Below the pieces are notes generated by a model. That model did no database searches, had not been told where the DNA came from, and was given only the letters and a program-made list of their open reading frames with translations. Below, in pieces: positions 22,607 to 35,600 of a stretch of 64,000 bases of DNA. Position numbers and translations under genes: made by a program. Positions within the stretch are counted from its first letter, which is position 1, and the number at the start of each line of letters is the position of its first letter. The stretch covers positions 100,612,566 through 100,676,565 of the forward strand of contig NC_060251.1 of NCBI RefSeq assembly GCF_921293095.1, in the 5' to 3' direction. Source of the DNA: Ischnura elegans. Lineage: Eukaryota; Arthropoda; Insecta; Odonata; Coenagrionidae.

Positions 22607-25600
22607 GTGGTAATTAAACATACTCTTTAATTATTGGTTCACATTTGTGCTAATTGTAAGTAAAAAGTGGCAAGCATACACAAGCAAGTGATATCTCTAC
22701 TTTCCCTTCATAGCTTCATTGTATTCTTGGGGTCTGTGAACTAATTTACAAATCAAAAACATTGCTGATATTGACAATTCAATGATTTTGAAACTACCTT
22801 CATTTTGTGATACCATATTTGAACTAACTGCGGCTAAAAGTACAAAAGAAAGAAGACTTTTTAATAATTAATTAAGAGGTACCTAATTGCTATTTTCATT
22901 GTTAAAAGTCCTATTTGTTTACTTCTTTATAAGAGAGTACTTAAATGTTATATTAAAATGTGAATTGATACAATTTTTTTGCTTGCAACCAAAATCATTG
23001 ACCATTGGTTTCTCGATAGTTTTCCTTGGAAAAAAATCATCTGTGTGTTTTGCATAGTCGATGGCTGGATGAATCCAAGGTTTCGTTTCTTGGAGAGGTT
23101 TAGTGTTTTTTGAAGACTACATGCAGTCTTAGGAGCTGGAGATATTGAGCATGTCTTTGTGTGTTTATTCATGTCATAAGCACCTATTACCCTGGGTCAT
23201 GGTCTTCTAAAATCTGTTGTACATAGTTTGTCTGTTTCTATTATGCCTCATTTTAGTGTATTTAGGTGGTGTAAGTCTTTCTTTCTTATATTCCATATAT
23301 GTCACATGCACTTGGTATTTTGCTGGGATATGACCACGTATGTATATTTTTAAATGAAGTATTTGTAAACATTCTCATTCATCCATTATATTTTGAGAAA
23401 TCAGCACAGTTGTTGAAAAATAAGCACGCAGTCTTTGCTAATGCTTATCATCTATCAAATAAGGTAGCTTCTCAAATTGACAAGTTTGTTCGAATGTAAG
23501 ATTGAACTATCCATGCAAGTTCTTTTCTTTCACATTGCCTTGTTTATATTCTGACAATTTTTCAGTTATACCATTTTTCATTACTTCCATAGCATCCACA
23601 TTGGTACTTTACATTGAAAAAGTGTATTCAAAATCCTTCTGGGGTAATTAAATTGAGTCACTGGTTACTCTTATGTTAAGCTGTTTTGGTGGCCCATGAC
23701 TGTGTCGGATTTGAGAACTACCATCGTGTTTGCTAAATTCATTCTGACACTTTGATATTCAGTATCCTTTCTTGATTAATATACTTTGGATTCAATTATA
23801 ATTATGCTTCTACTGCATTAAACTTGAGTGTCTTATTCAATAATGTGCTTAAATGTTTCTTCATATCTGGGCTCATCATCTGGGTGCATCAGTTAGAGTA
23901 ACAGGGTGGGCAATATCTTGAATTCAGGTCCTCCTAAATTGAGTGCCTAAGAATATTTTGGTACTAAATTCCACCCTTAATATTGTATGGATGAGTTTTA
24001 TTTATTTTCTAAGTGGATAGTCCTTTTACCAAGGTATTCTGCAGTACATATATTTTGCATTAAATTGTAGTGCATGTTATGTGAATGCCAGTGGTGATTG
24101 TTTTATTCTCATATTTTACTCAAGTTCACTCAGTTAATGTCACCAAGATTATTCCTTTGTTCCAGATTCATCGCTGCCTGTTGCATCAGGTTTTTCTGAA
24201 TTGATGGCTGTATAATGGAACAACTGCTACAACGATAAGATACAATTATTGCATTTCAAGTCCAAATAACCTAAGCAGGAGAAGCATGTGCAGCATTATA
24301 TTCCCAGCAATCATCTTCTGCATTGGCTTTGTGGTGTCACCTTGTATTTTGCCTAATGAGAGAATATATCAGGAGTAGCAAAATGTATTTTTTTCTTAAA
24401 TTTTCTAGCTTGTTGTCTGTTTTTCTATATTCATTTTCAAAGGCCAGACTGAATGATATTGAACTTATATATGTTAAAACTGATTCCATGGGTTGTCATC
24501 CGGACTATTATTTATAGCAAGTGTTTGATGTTGCTCCACATAGCTAGTTATAACAGAGTCACATCTGTTAGTGTTTACCTGTCCTTGATGTATTTTATTC
24601 AAAAGTGATTTTTTAAATGATTACCTCTTAACTATGTATTTCGTTGCTTTAATCTGGTAATTCACATATGTGGGTATATTTTTGTGCTCTTTACATCAAA
24701 TTTGATGGTGAGTTGCTGATATGGAATTCTCAATCTATTCAATAACATGGAAGCTCCTTTATTCTAATGCTCTAGAGCAGCTGACATATATTTGGCCTGG
24801 TTAACTAGTTTTTCCCTCTTTGCTTGTTGTGTGTTGATACAATGACTCTAATGAGTTCTTAATGCATATATCCCTCTTTGGCATATACACATTTCATCAT
24901 TACCAATATGTGCAACTTTTATGCCATGAGTGCTTGGTTATCTACCAGTTGAGTAGTGGTTAATGTGGATTGTTGACGGCTTTACACATTCTAGTGAAAC
25001 ATGATTGCCTTAAGTTGTCTGATAGAGGTATACAAGCAACTGTTAAATCAGATATTTCATTATTTTGGCATAAAAAGAGTAAAATTTTACTGTAATTACG
25101 ACCTAGTGTCAGAGCTTTCTTGTTTAAATATCCTTAGAAGTCCTTAATCTGCGGGAATGATTTCCAAGAACACTCCTTACCTAAGATTTTAATGAATGTT
25201 CAAGTCTGAGAAAGATTCTTACATCACTTTTAAAAGGTGCATGGTATGTTCTTTTAAAATATTATTTACCTTCTGTTTAATATCTTGTCAAAAGTATGAG
25301 CCATTTTTCTCATTTATTACCATACAATACTGCTACCAGTCCACTTGTTTAGAGAGAACACATCAAAGGACTTGTGAATAAACTTAGGTGATTCATGCAT
25401 GCTAAATTTTTGTAACTATTATTCAGATGTATGGCAATCATTCTATAATTATGTTAATTTCCCAAGTATATGATGAGGTAGTAAAAAATAACAACTAAGC
25501 TATTTATGTCATTCACATTTATCTCCAATTTAAGGATATTGATACCTAAGTGTGTGGAAATTGTAAGTTTATTCCATGGCATATTTCAGTTAGGCTAACA

Positions 25601-26209
25601 GAGATGTCATGTAGTAAATCTTTCACGGAATTGCATTGAGACAAAAGTGGACTGAATGAAGAGCCTGCTGTTGACAAAAGTCATATCAATATCTAGCTGA
25701 CTTGAAGCTAACTAAGAAGGAAGATTTATTTTCATATCTTATCATACACTTTTGAGTGTTTTGTTGCAAAATACATGGGCATGCCATTACAGGAGTTGTG
25801 CCCTGGTCATAAAAAACTTAAGTGATCTTTTTTGGATTAATAATAAAATAGTTCATGTCATTTATAGATTGACTTTTATTCCTGCATTAGTGCCCTGGTA
25901 TATGTTATAATTTTGGCCTTAATATGTGCACTTTGGTTCTCCTTTATTTATCTTATGTTTCACTTGTTTCACCTTAAGCAGAGATGGGAATTGCTTGTAC
26001 ATAATTACAAATATATTACCCGGGATTGGGGTATTGTGGGAGGAATGATCTATTTTACAGTCATAGATAATTTTTTGCCAAATGCATCTGCTTGGAATTT
26101 AAAAGTTAGTACCCTTGTGTCAACTCAGATTATAGAAGTTAATATCTTTTGTCTAGTTAAGTATTACCTACTTTTGTTATAAATCACAACTCACTAGTTC
26201 ACAGGGTTA
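22607..26209. other. Non-coding stretch, no gene seen
   Basis: 3.6 kb of AT-rich sequence. I found no domain-bearing frame, tRNA or repeat with two clear ends. All open frames are short and unlike known families. Confidence 0.5.
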
Positions 26210-26778
26210 TGATGTGTTATTAGGTGTTCATTTCATTTCACAAGCCATGGCCAGAGTTTCTATGCGAGCACCTGGCTTACCTCTTTACAATGATCTGAAA
26301 ATACTAACATTCCCATCACTGTACATACTCAACTGTGCCTCTTTCGTTAAGAATAACCCTGAATACTTTCCAAAAAATAGTTCTCTCCATAATCACGCTA
26401 CCAGAACCACCAATGACATTCACCTCAAAGACTACCATAGCACTTTCTGCCAAAAAGGACCCCTTTTCTCCCTATCAAAAATATACAACAGGCTACCGTA
26501 TGATATTAAATGTCTCCCACCTACGCCATTCAAGAATGCTTTGAAGAAATATTTAATGGAAAATAACTATTATAGCCTGAAGGATTTTATGTTGGGCTCG
26601 GAGTAATCTTTGCCCATCAACCACTAAAATTGTAACTTTTTTTCTTTTATCTGTAAAAATTGTAAATGTTATATCACTTCATTTATTTGTAACTATTACT
26701 TTAATTATTTACTTTATTTTGACGACTTCCAATGTCACCGGAACATGTGATCTCTAGGAACAATAAAAATTATTATTA

Positions 26779-26811
<33 letters not shown>
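26210..26811 (+). mobile_element. 5'-truncated LINE 3' end (Jockey/CR1-like)
   Basis: An open frame at 26214-26606 encodes the C-terminal tail that follows the reverse transcriptase in many insect non-LTR elements. It has words LKILTFPSLYI, HNHATR, LYIL and KIYNRLPYDIK, then FKNALKKYL. A short 3' UTR of about 160 bp follows, ending AATAAAAATTATTATT and an (ATT)n tail to 26811. The RT domain and everything upstream are missing, as is usual after incomplete reverse transcription. The tail frame is still open, suggesting a fairly recent insertion. Confidence 0.85.
26767..26811. repeat. (ATT)n microsatellite at LINE 3' end
   Basis: About 14 ATT units directly after the LINE 3' UTR; it is the tail of the element. 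Confidence 0.95.
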
Positions 26812-27800
26812 GTATCCCACAAGTTTTTATGTTGATTTAATTGTAAGAGTACCTCTTTCTGTACCTACTAGGCTTTTTGAGAATGGTCTGACATGATTCC
26901 TGTTAGATTATTTTCTGTTTTTACTTCACAAGGTATTGTACGAATGTTTTAGAATTGTTTTCTTTTGTTATTGTTTCTCTATTCCAAGTACATATTTCCC
27001 AGGAAATTACCCGAGTGGTTCACCTAGGCTTGTATTTATTAAATTTTATTTCCATTAGAAATGCACTAAACAATGGAAGGGCTTGCATTGGTATGTTAAT
27101 AAGCAAGGCGTCTAAACCGTGATTCAGGTTTGTTTTTTCTAGGTTGCTGCAAGCTTGATTCTGGCTTGCATTGCTATATGGGTACAAGGGTGGACTGGCC
27201 AGGTTGGCAATCTCTGAGGCACCCAAGGTTAGGGGGGCCCTGCTGCATCTTGAAGGGATATTAAAGGTGTAATTAAAAAAGATATTCATTACTTAGATTA
27301 CTTGAACCAATGTTTTTTGTAATTATAAAATTTTTCGTATTCATTTGTTGCTTTCTTAACTGCATACTCATTGTAAAAAAATGAAGTGATTTAGGTGTCC
27401 CGAAGACAAAAAAGAAACTGCAAGTGCTTATTTGGAAGGGTTATTCGAAAAGATTGTATTTAGTTTCTTTTTTTAGATTTCATTGCTGTTTATGGGGCAA
27501 ATTCACGAAAGAGATATCAGCTCCCTAATACTTTAATAATTTTCTCACTTTTCATAGTATTTTTTCATGCTAAACTTCTTTTTTATTGACTTTATCTACT
27601 ATTTAAGAGTGAGAATAGTGTCAAAGTCCATTTTCGGGCATGCAGTTTCCTAAAATTTTCGAAGAAGGACCTCCGAATTCCCCCATCAGGACCCAAATCA
27701 CCCCAGACCGCTAAATACTACCATCATTGGAACAGATATACCCTCTGTCTGTTTCTATCATTCACGTTTGGTATTGAGCACATCTATTCATGTGAGTACC
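26812..27800. other. Non-coding stretch, no gene seen
   Basis: AT-rich, with a GGGGGGCCC-type word near 27233 that suggests an end of another poly-G MITE. Nothing else is recognisable. Confidence 0.4.
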
Positions 27801-28098
27801 CAGTAGGGATGCAGCTAGGAATTAAGGCTGGGGGGGGGTTTAGGTGCAACTAATACATGTGTGTGTGGGGGTATAGAATACCCTCCAGGATTAGTGATAG
27901 GTGCGAGATCAGTAAATTGGCGAATTTTAAGATAAATGGTGAGTTTTACTGCTTTCTGAGGGATATTTTATTAGTCCTTACACTATTCTCTTGGTAATAT
28001 TAATCCAATTAAGTAAAATGGATAAAACTTAAAAATTTCTCTTGAGCTCTGGGGGGGGGGAGAATTTATCCCCCAAAACCCCCCTCGCTGCTCCACTG
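27801..28098 (-). mobile_element. Poly-G/poly-C MITE, relative of 15816-16116
   Basis: It reads as the reverse of the 15816-16116 element: starts CAGTAGGGATGCAGCTAGGA-TTAAGGCTGGGG and ends CCCCTCGCTGCTCCACTG. The inner matches include the phrases around GATTAGTGATAGGTGC and CCAATTAAGTAAAATGGAT. Flanks share only GTACC, so the target duplication is decayed. Confidence 0.8.
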
Positions 28099-28321
28099 GT
28101 ACCCAGGATCAAAAAAAGGAGGGCATGTCGTGGTCTTTCAATTAGTAACATTTTTGCAAATAAAGAAGAAACCAAAATTGTAAGTAAATTATGACAGCGT
28201 TTCATTGGCCTATACAATGAAGAGAATGATTTTTAAATTTGTTCCATGCCTTATGCGAGTATAGTTTTAAAAATAATTTCTTTAAAATTTTCGTTACGAG
28301 CTTAATTTATTTTCGCTTCTA

Positions 28322-28508
28322 AGGGGGGGGGGCGTAGCCAGGAATTTCGTTCGGGTTAATGATCGAAAAAACTTTATTTGTCAAAGAAATCTCTTGTAAA
28401 CTCGTCATTTCTCAATATTTTGTTTTTTATATTAATCAAAGTAACTGTGTTTTCATATTGTCGGGGGGGGGGGGCAGGGGGGTCCGATCCCACCGCGCTA
28501 CGCCGCTG
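28322..28508. mobile_element. Poly-G MITE, second type
   Basis: The left end has a G10 run then GGCGTAGCCAGGAATTTCG. The right end reverses to CAGCGGCGTAGCGCGGTGGG after a G12 run. This is a short non-autonomous element with imperfect inverted ends. It shares the GTAGCCAGGAATT word with the fragment at 15023. Confidence 0.55.
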
Positions 28509-29479
28509 AAGGGCTGTTTCCAGCTGGTTACGCCCATTCATGTACCCGCTGTCCTACTATCTGATTTCAGTCATTAAACTCGCGGCGGAATTGCTTGTGT
28601 CAGTACATATTTTGCAAAGAGCCTTTTTATTGAGGGTAAGAGTTTCCGTTAATAGTACTTTCAGTGATTATTTAGCGCAATTGGGTGTCAACCCATTAAA
28701 ATAAGGGTTCAATCAGGTCGTAATACGCTTAGCCTTTGCCGTGGTTTTATTTTTATTATCGTCGTTTCCATTGTTGTCATGCCTAGAAAATTTGTATTTA
28801 TGTTACTGAAGGTTTCGAGAATCAATATCAACTATCCGAAAATTACCAACATTCTTCGCTTACCAAAAAAACGAAGAAATTTTACCACATCTCCTTATGG
28901 GAAAACGGGGTGTTTGTACTAACAATGGCGGACGTCGTGAATCCCATAGTGGAAGCCTATGCGACGACTCGACATGATGAGAGAGTAGTGTTGAGAGAGC
29001 AATCTAGAGGACTCTGGTGTACGTTGGTGTGTGCCGCCACCTACGGCCATTCTACAAATTATCACGTTTTGTCAAGCACGTTTTGTATACAGACCATGGT
29101 GATACAGGGAAAGCGCATGTTTGTGGATTGTGGATGATAGCGTGGTCTCCTGTGGACAATTAGGATCATAAATATTCGGAAAGTTTGCTGTTGAGTTTAA
29201 GTAAATATTCTATAATTCGCCTATCAGCAGTTATGAAATCATTTGACTCATCATGGCGATTACATAGTCCCTGGCAAGCGGTGAACGGTGAGTAATGCAA
29301 GACTATTCACATGTGGTGAAAATTATATTCTTGTCGTGGTGGTTCTTATTATTTAATTCCATACCCAATTTCAGTGCAGTTATCGGGGAGTTATGCATGT
29401 GCTCACATGTTGGAAATGATTTTATAATCTGCGGTACATAAATAATCAAAAAGCGTAGCTAAGTTGTATATCCTTCAAA
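28509..29479 (+). promoter_or_regulatory. Region upstream of the NUB1 start codon
   Basis: Nearly 1 kb before the NUB1 ATG. It must hold the 5' UTR and probably the promoter, but no TATA or initiator can be assigned. A frame at 28925 starts in a good context (ACAATGGCGGAC) and reads MADVVNPIVEAYATTRHDER; it ends at 29137 without family resemblance. It could be an upstream open reading frame, an unrecognised exon or chance. Confidence 0.35.
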
Positions 29480-29608
29480 ATGAATGCGATTCAGAAACGT
29501 GAGGATGTACTTATGAAAGTACGAAATAAGCTTAATATAGACGGTATTAAGCTTTGGATTCAACCTTACTTCATCGAAGGCTCTGGAAGGTGTGATGAGC
29601 AATTGGAG
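29480..29608 (+). CDS. NUB1: NUB1 exon 1 (coding part)
   Basis: 43 codons from the ATG (MNAIQKREDV) to CDEQLE, then a GTAATT donor, phase 0. The Trp-Ile-Gln-Pro-Tyr segment matches the family N-terminus. Confidence 0.9.
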
Positions 29609-32600
29609 GTAATTTTTTTTATATGTTTCTGTACTCACAGAACGACAGCTGCTAAAGTAATACCATTTATATGGAACCTAAATCCTCATTTTTAGCATCA
29701 TTGGTAGTCTCTAATCTCTACTCCATTGTAGTTAACAGCCTTTTGCTTGCTAGTTACTAATTTTATGCCTTTTATGTTGTAATTAAGCCCCTGCAATAGC
29801 TCTTGCCTGAAATATTTTATTTTTACAGGGACTTGCTGTTAATTTAAGTAAAGAACTCAAATTAGATTCGTCGAGTATTATTCCTGTATTACAAGATTTG
29901 CAGGCGAATGCTCTCGAGAAGATAGCAGCACGTGAAAAATTTCAAAAAACGGGTGTTGCTACGTTGAAAGTTCGAGTTTCAGCTAACCATCGAGAAGCTG
30001 CATTCGTGCAAACCGTAGAAATACCGCTCTCCGAAAATGGATTGGCTCTTAAGGTAGCCTTGGCTGAGAAACTAAACATTGACCCTGTTTGGTAAGTAAT
30101 ACATACCTGTTGCTTACTTGATAGGGGCAAGATAATCAATTATTAATAGACACAAACCTTTCATTATGCAGGTTGAAACTCATTTCTAGTGGTCAAGTCA
30201 TAAAGGATGAGCTCCTGTTATCTTCTCAATCCATCCGCAATGGAATGCAGTTGATGGCACTTCAGTTGGATGGATCACAGTCAGACTTTCAGGTATGCTA
30301 AGTGCATTAATGTGCGTCGCCTGCATTTTGATATGTTTACCGTGATTGGAAAATCATATTTTTTAAATCATGATTTTTATCAACCCTTATCAGTTGCCAT
30401 TTGTACTTATAAATGTAATTTCAGTGCCAAACTTTATCATTTCAATCCTTTCATTTTCTAGGATGAAGAGAAGAGGCAAAGGCACTTAAATTCCATCAAG
30501 GCTGATGCTCAGCTTTTGGCCTGTAGAAGAAATGATCATAATGTTTCGTATCTTCAGGTTTGTTTCTAATTTTATTGCCACTTTACTGCAATAGATATTT
30601 TAACTCTTGAAATTTGTTTCTTATGGAAGTGTTGCTCTAAGCAATGTCGACTTAAGTTCATACAAGGAACGTGAAGAAAGTAAAGAGTACTGAAGTTTTC
30701 TTTTTTATAGAAAAGAAATTCGTTTTTTAAAATTTCATGATATTGAAGGTATGTACAGTGTTATAATGCAGATTTTAAGCCATGGCGCAAGTGTTTGATT
30801 CCCTCTTCATAGAACTCTCCCACCATCTACTTCGTCCACTTAGAGACCTCTTGTTTCACCTTGTCATCGGTTGAGAATTTTTTTCTACCCATGCAAGTAT
30901 TCAGAAAGGTGGGAAGATGATAATCTGAAGTTACCAAGTTTGGGGAGTATGCAGGGTGGTTTAAAATATCCCAACCAAGCCAGTTCATGAACTCCTTCAG
31001 TGACAATGAACCTTATGACGGTGTGCACTTGGCAGCATTTATTATCAATGTATTTTACAGTGTCCTTATGATGAATAATCCTTATGAAGCAGTATCCTTA
31101 TGATGAATAATGATCACTTTATCTTAGCTCAGAACCAAACCATTATAAAGTTACCATCCTTTGGACATTGCCGAGTCAGACCTCAGAGTAAAAAAATGAA
31201 AAATCACATAAATGCTGATTACTAAGGAACCATAGCCCATGAAGCAGTGGTTATTGTTTTATTTTGAAGAAATTCATTTATGCACATTGTGACATAACTT
31301 GCAAGTCATTGGAAGCAATAATAAACAAATAGGACGTGTTTAAACAATAAAAATTAGTCATTATTTAACAATTTATTACTAAAAAAGGCCACCTTTTATG
31401 TTCAGTGCCCCACTATCACTCAATGTTGCCAACTGTCATAAAAAAATCACATGGCACAAGAGGCACTTACTTTCTGGACATGTATCGTAATTATCACTAC
31501 TCTTTACGAGTGGTAACCACTTCATGTTGCTACAACTAGCTTCATTTCATTACTTTTGATTCATACAGAGTTTCTGGTTTGCAATTACTAGCGGAGTGTC
31601 ATACCTTGTTTAACATGTTGATGGCTAAGTTCTAACAACACGTATCTCAATAATAGCAACATTTCAAGCAAGGGTTCAAAAGAAACTATTTATATTTTAA
31701 TTGTACTCTGAAAGTAAAAACCAAAAATCCATAAAACTGAAAAAGAAGCATACATTTGCAAAAAAGTTGTTATTTGCTTGAATTTTATTTTTTAAATGTG
31801 ATTACACTTTGTTTAAGATGGCTGTCTCAAACCGGCCAAATTTTGAGATACGTGTTGTTAGAACTTAGCGGTCGATGTACAGTTTTGTTGTAAATTGATA
31901 TCAGCTCAGAACCAAAAACTTTTTATGTCCCAAACTGATGCCTCTGTGACAGCATGTAAATATTTTTTTGCTGATAACTATGCAAAATGTACAAATATGT
32001 TTAGGTTTAATGTCACCTCTTTTTATTTTAATTAGATTTTCTAACTATTAGTGTTTCAGTCAGAATGTTTGTGTTATAAGGTAAGGGGAGGGCTTCCCCA
32101 GATTGAGACACAGGCTTCTAAATAACTGATAGTCTTGTTGGAGGGGGCAATTGTTTTCCATGGGCCATCTATTACATGGATTTTTAGAAATTTGGAAGTG
32201 TGAGAAGGTTTTTCTCTGGGCGTGAACCTGGTAAGCTTTAACACATGTGCAGGGTTGCTATGAAAACCACTGTCTAATTACCCTCACATCAAGGGATGGT
32301 GCCTGCATATCCACTCATTGCCTGCAACTGCCTGTGATACTCATGAAATCTCTTGATTTTAGGCATTTATTTAATTACATACATTTCCAAAGTTCAGCCA
32401 CCTTATCTCACATACTTGCAAATGGGCATGTTTCTAGTGGAAACTATAAACTGGAGCACAAATGTATGTATGTATTGTCATGAGATAATTTTTTAGTGTT
32501 AAATTATTTTACTGAATTTAGTTATACACTTATTGAGTGGACTTTTTCCGTAACTAAAATGTTAAACTGCTTCTCATTTTTTGGGCCAAATCTAATTGCT

Positions 32601-35600
32601 CTGAAGCCAGTTCAGTTCAGTTGCCTACCCCTGCACTAAAGTATCTACTGTTCTTGTAAAAAGGCGATATACCTGATATGCTGTACCTCAGTAACTACTA
32701 CGTTGGTTGTACTGACATAAACTGAAAATAAAATGGAATTGGGAAGGCAAGGCTTTAAATTTGAAAGTCTTGAAATTATGCGTATAGTAGAGTTTTCTTT
32801 AGCAATAATTTTTAATGCTAATTAAATTATTGTAAGGATCTTCTCTGGCATATGCATTCAAGGATCCATTCTATTGTTTTCTTTACTGAAACTTTACGTC
32901 AATACTTCGAGGAGTTCTTAAGAAAATAGTCTTCTAAGGGGTGCTACTGTTTTCTGAGAATCGCAAACTGCATATTTTACTTTAATAAGCAGGTTAAGAA
33001 AATTGTTTTTGCAAGGATAAATTTCTGATGATATTGAGAAAACACAAATGAATTCTCTTTCATTTCCAGTTTATTTCAGTTTTTTTGATTGAGTGGATAC
33101 TGAGATACAACACTTCAAACTTATGTATCTTGACTTTTTTCAAGGACAGTATGTGCCAGTGCAAGAATTATTGCTACTGCAATAGATTCAGAAATTTGTT
33201 CTGGAAAATTGAAATCGATTTTTGCCCCATTAATGTTTTTAGGTTGCTGACCAATCTGGTAAGGTTTTGAATCTCCCGAAGGAGGAAGCACAGGCATTGT
33301 CTGTGGCCATGGCACTGAACGAGAAAGGGAGAGCTGCCTTGAAATCAGAAGACTATTCATTGGCTCTCTTGTTCTTCCTAGAGGCTGAAAAAGAATTTAA
33401 GTAAGTGTTTATTGCTGGGCATTTCCATGAAAATGTCAACTGTATCTCTCAAATCAAAATTTGGGATGAAAATATTTTATCTTGGTAAATCTACAGCTAA
33501 ATGTTTTAATTTTATGAAATCAGTACAAATTTGAAACATTATTCGAAGCGTTTCAAATTATACTTGGTTTTCAAATTATACTTCGCTCCACAAAAGTTTT
33601 GAAGACGTTTGAAATCATTACACTTAGGAGGTTGACCTGGTAGTAATTCCATCACATGTTAATTTTGGGCATATTAGAAAGTATTTCGATAATTTATTTT
33701 ATTTCCGTACATGAAAATCTCTTACATAATTTTTTTTTGATCCTGCTTAATTAGAAGTTTGACATTTTTTTGCATGCTACAATTTTATCAAAATATCACA
33801 TGGCATAATTTTCTCCTAAGGTAATTGCATCATAAATGGAATTTCCCTGCTCTACACACCTTTGAAGTTGAGTAAATAAAGGTTGAGCTCTAAGTGGTGA
33901 TCTGAGATCTCATTTCAGTAAGTGGTGATGTTCTGAGCATAAAAGGATAAATTTTTACATTACTGTTTTTGTAGGATTGGACTGTGCTGTGAGGTGATAT
34001 TCAGCTGTAGTTTTTATTTTGCTGGTTGTTGGTCTTGGTGTTAGGAAGCTTATAATCACACACAAATATTTGAAATATGTTATGCAGAATTTATTTTAAC
34101 ACCTGAAGGTCCGGTGTTGTATGGCTACCTAGAAGGACAATTACCCTTCATTTTGACGAATAGTAATTATTTTTAGTACAGTAGATTCACGTTAATATGA
34201 ACAATGTTATTACGAAGCAAATCGTTGGTCCCAACAAAAAGGCATATGTAATCTATGGTAAAAGAATCGTTATTACGAAATTAATAACCTCAGTCCCGGT
34301 CCCAGTGGTTACAAAATGAACTTTATTACGAAGTTCCACAACTAAGCAACGGCATTTAGGTTGATATACTCTACGCTACGTTATCATCATTGATCAATGT
34401 TTAAGTTCTCTTTGTGTACAGTACCCTAGAGTGTCAATTATGGTTCTTCCTTCAGTAAAAGATACTTCAGTATGCACTCAACATCATATAATAACCTTCA
34501 TTCTTGTGGAATTATGGTGACACACTCAATAACGCTCGTAAATTGGACGTACTGTTGGTCCTCTTCGTATGCTCATTCGATTTATGAACTTTCAGAGATA
34601 CGAACATTTGAAGAAATTAAGCGTGCCCAAAATTTCAAATTTGGCCCCTTTGGAGTTAGCCGATGCGACGTGGTACAGAGGAACTCGCACTTTGGGTATA
34701 ATCTGAATAAAGTACCATGTAATCCTGTGTGATTTCGAGGACTGTTCAGCAATTTTTTTCGGCTCCGCCTACGTCGCACGCCCAGTTCATGTAAGTTCAT
34801 CACAATCGAGTTAAGATAAGTTCTTCACAATCAAGAGTTAAGGCATGATAGTGATGCAGTTACATTCTGCAGGATAAACACACACCTTGATGCCTTGTAT
34901 AGGTTTATCAACTGACGAGCAAGGTCTGGGATGCATCTTCTTAGTATATCGAGGACTTGCACGTAATTTAATCGTGTATATTATTCACTTTACTGTGAAG
35001 ATTTTAAGTTCAGGAGATTGAAGAGACAAGACATTGTGACAAAGTATGTTTTTTCGATGATTCGTAAAAGAAATGTTCATTTGAACTTCGTTTTATTACA
35101 AACCTCCAGGTTTTCAGTCCTGTGAACTTCGTAATAACAAGAGTCTACTGTATTTCTTTACGTGAAAATTGATTGATAATCATTAAATATACAGTAGACT
35201 CTCGTTAATACGAACAACGTTATTACGAAGTTCTCGTTATTACGAAGCAACTCGTTGGTCCCGACGAAAAGGCCTATACAAGCTATAGTAAAAGAAACGT
35301 TATCACGAAATTTTCGTTTTTACGAAATTACGAACCTCAATCCTGGTCCCAGCGATTACAAAATGAACTTTATTACGAAGTTCCACACATAAGCAACGGT
35401 ATTTTGGTGGAAATTCACTACGATAAGTTTTAATAATCGCGCCACGTTTAAGTTCTTCTCGTGTTCTGTGCTCTAGAGCGTCAGTTATGGTTCTTTATTC
35501 AGTTTATACTCAACATTATATAGTAAGCTTCATTCCTGTGGAGTCATTGTGACCCACTCATAACTGCTCGTAAATTGGACGTATAGTCTTCTTACGCACA

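Noticed and set aside
22948-23499. Small frames in the 22.6-26.2 kb gap as genes
   Set aside because: No domain, no neighbouring exons and AT-rich codon use typical of chance frames.
26214-26606. Host gene coding 130 residues
   Set aside because: The sequence is the C-terminal tail of a non-LTR element and is followed by its 3' UTR and (ATT)n tail.
30765-31015. An additional NUB1 exon in intron 4
   Set aside because: The protein similarity is on the opposite strand and belongs to mariner transposase.
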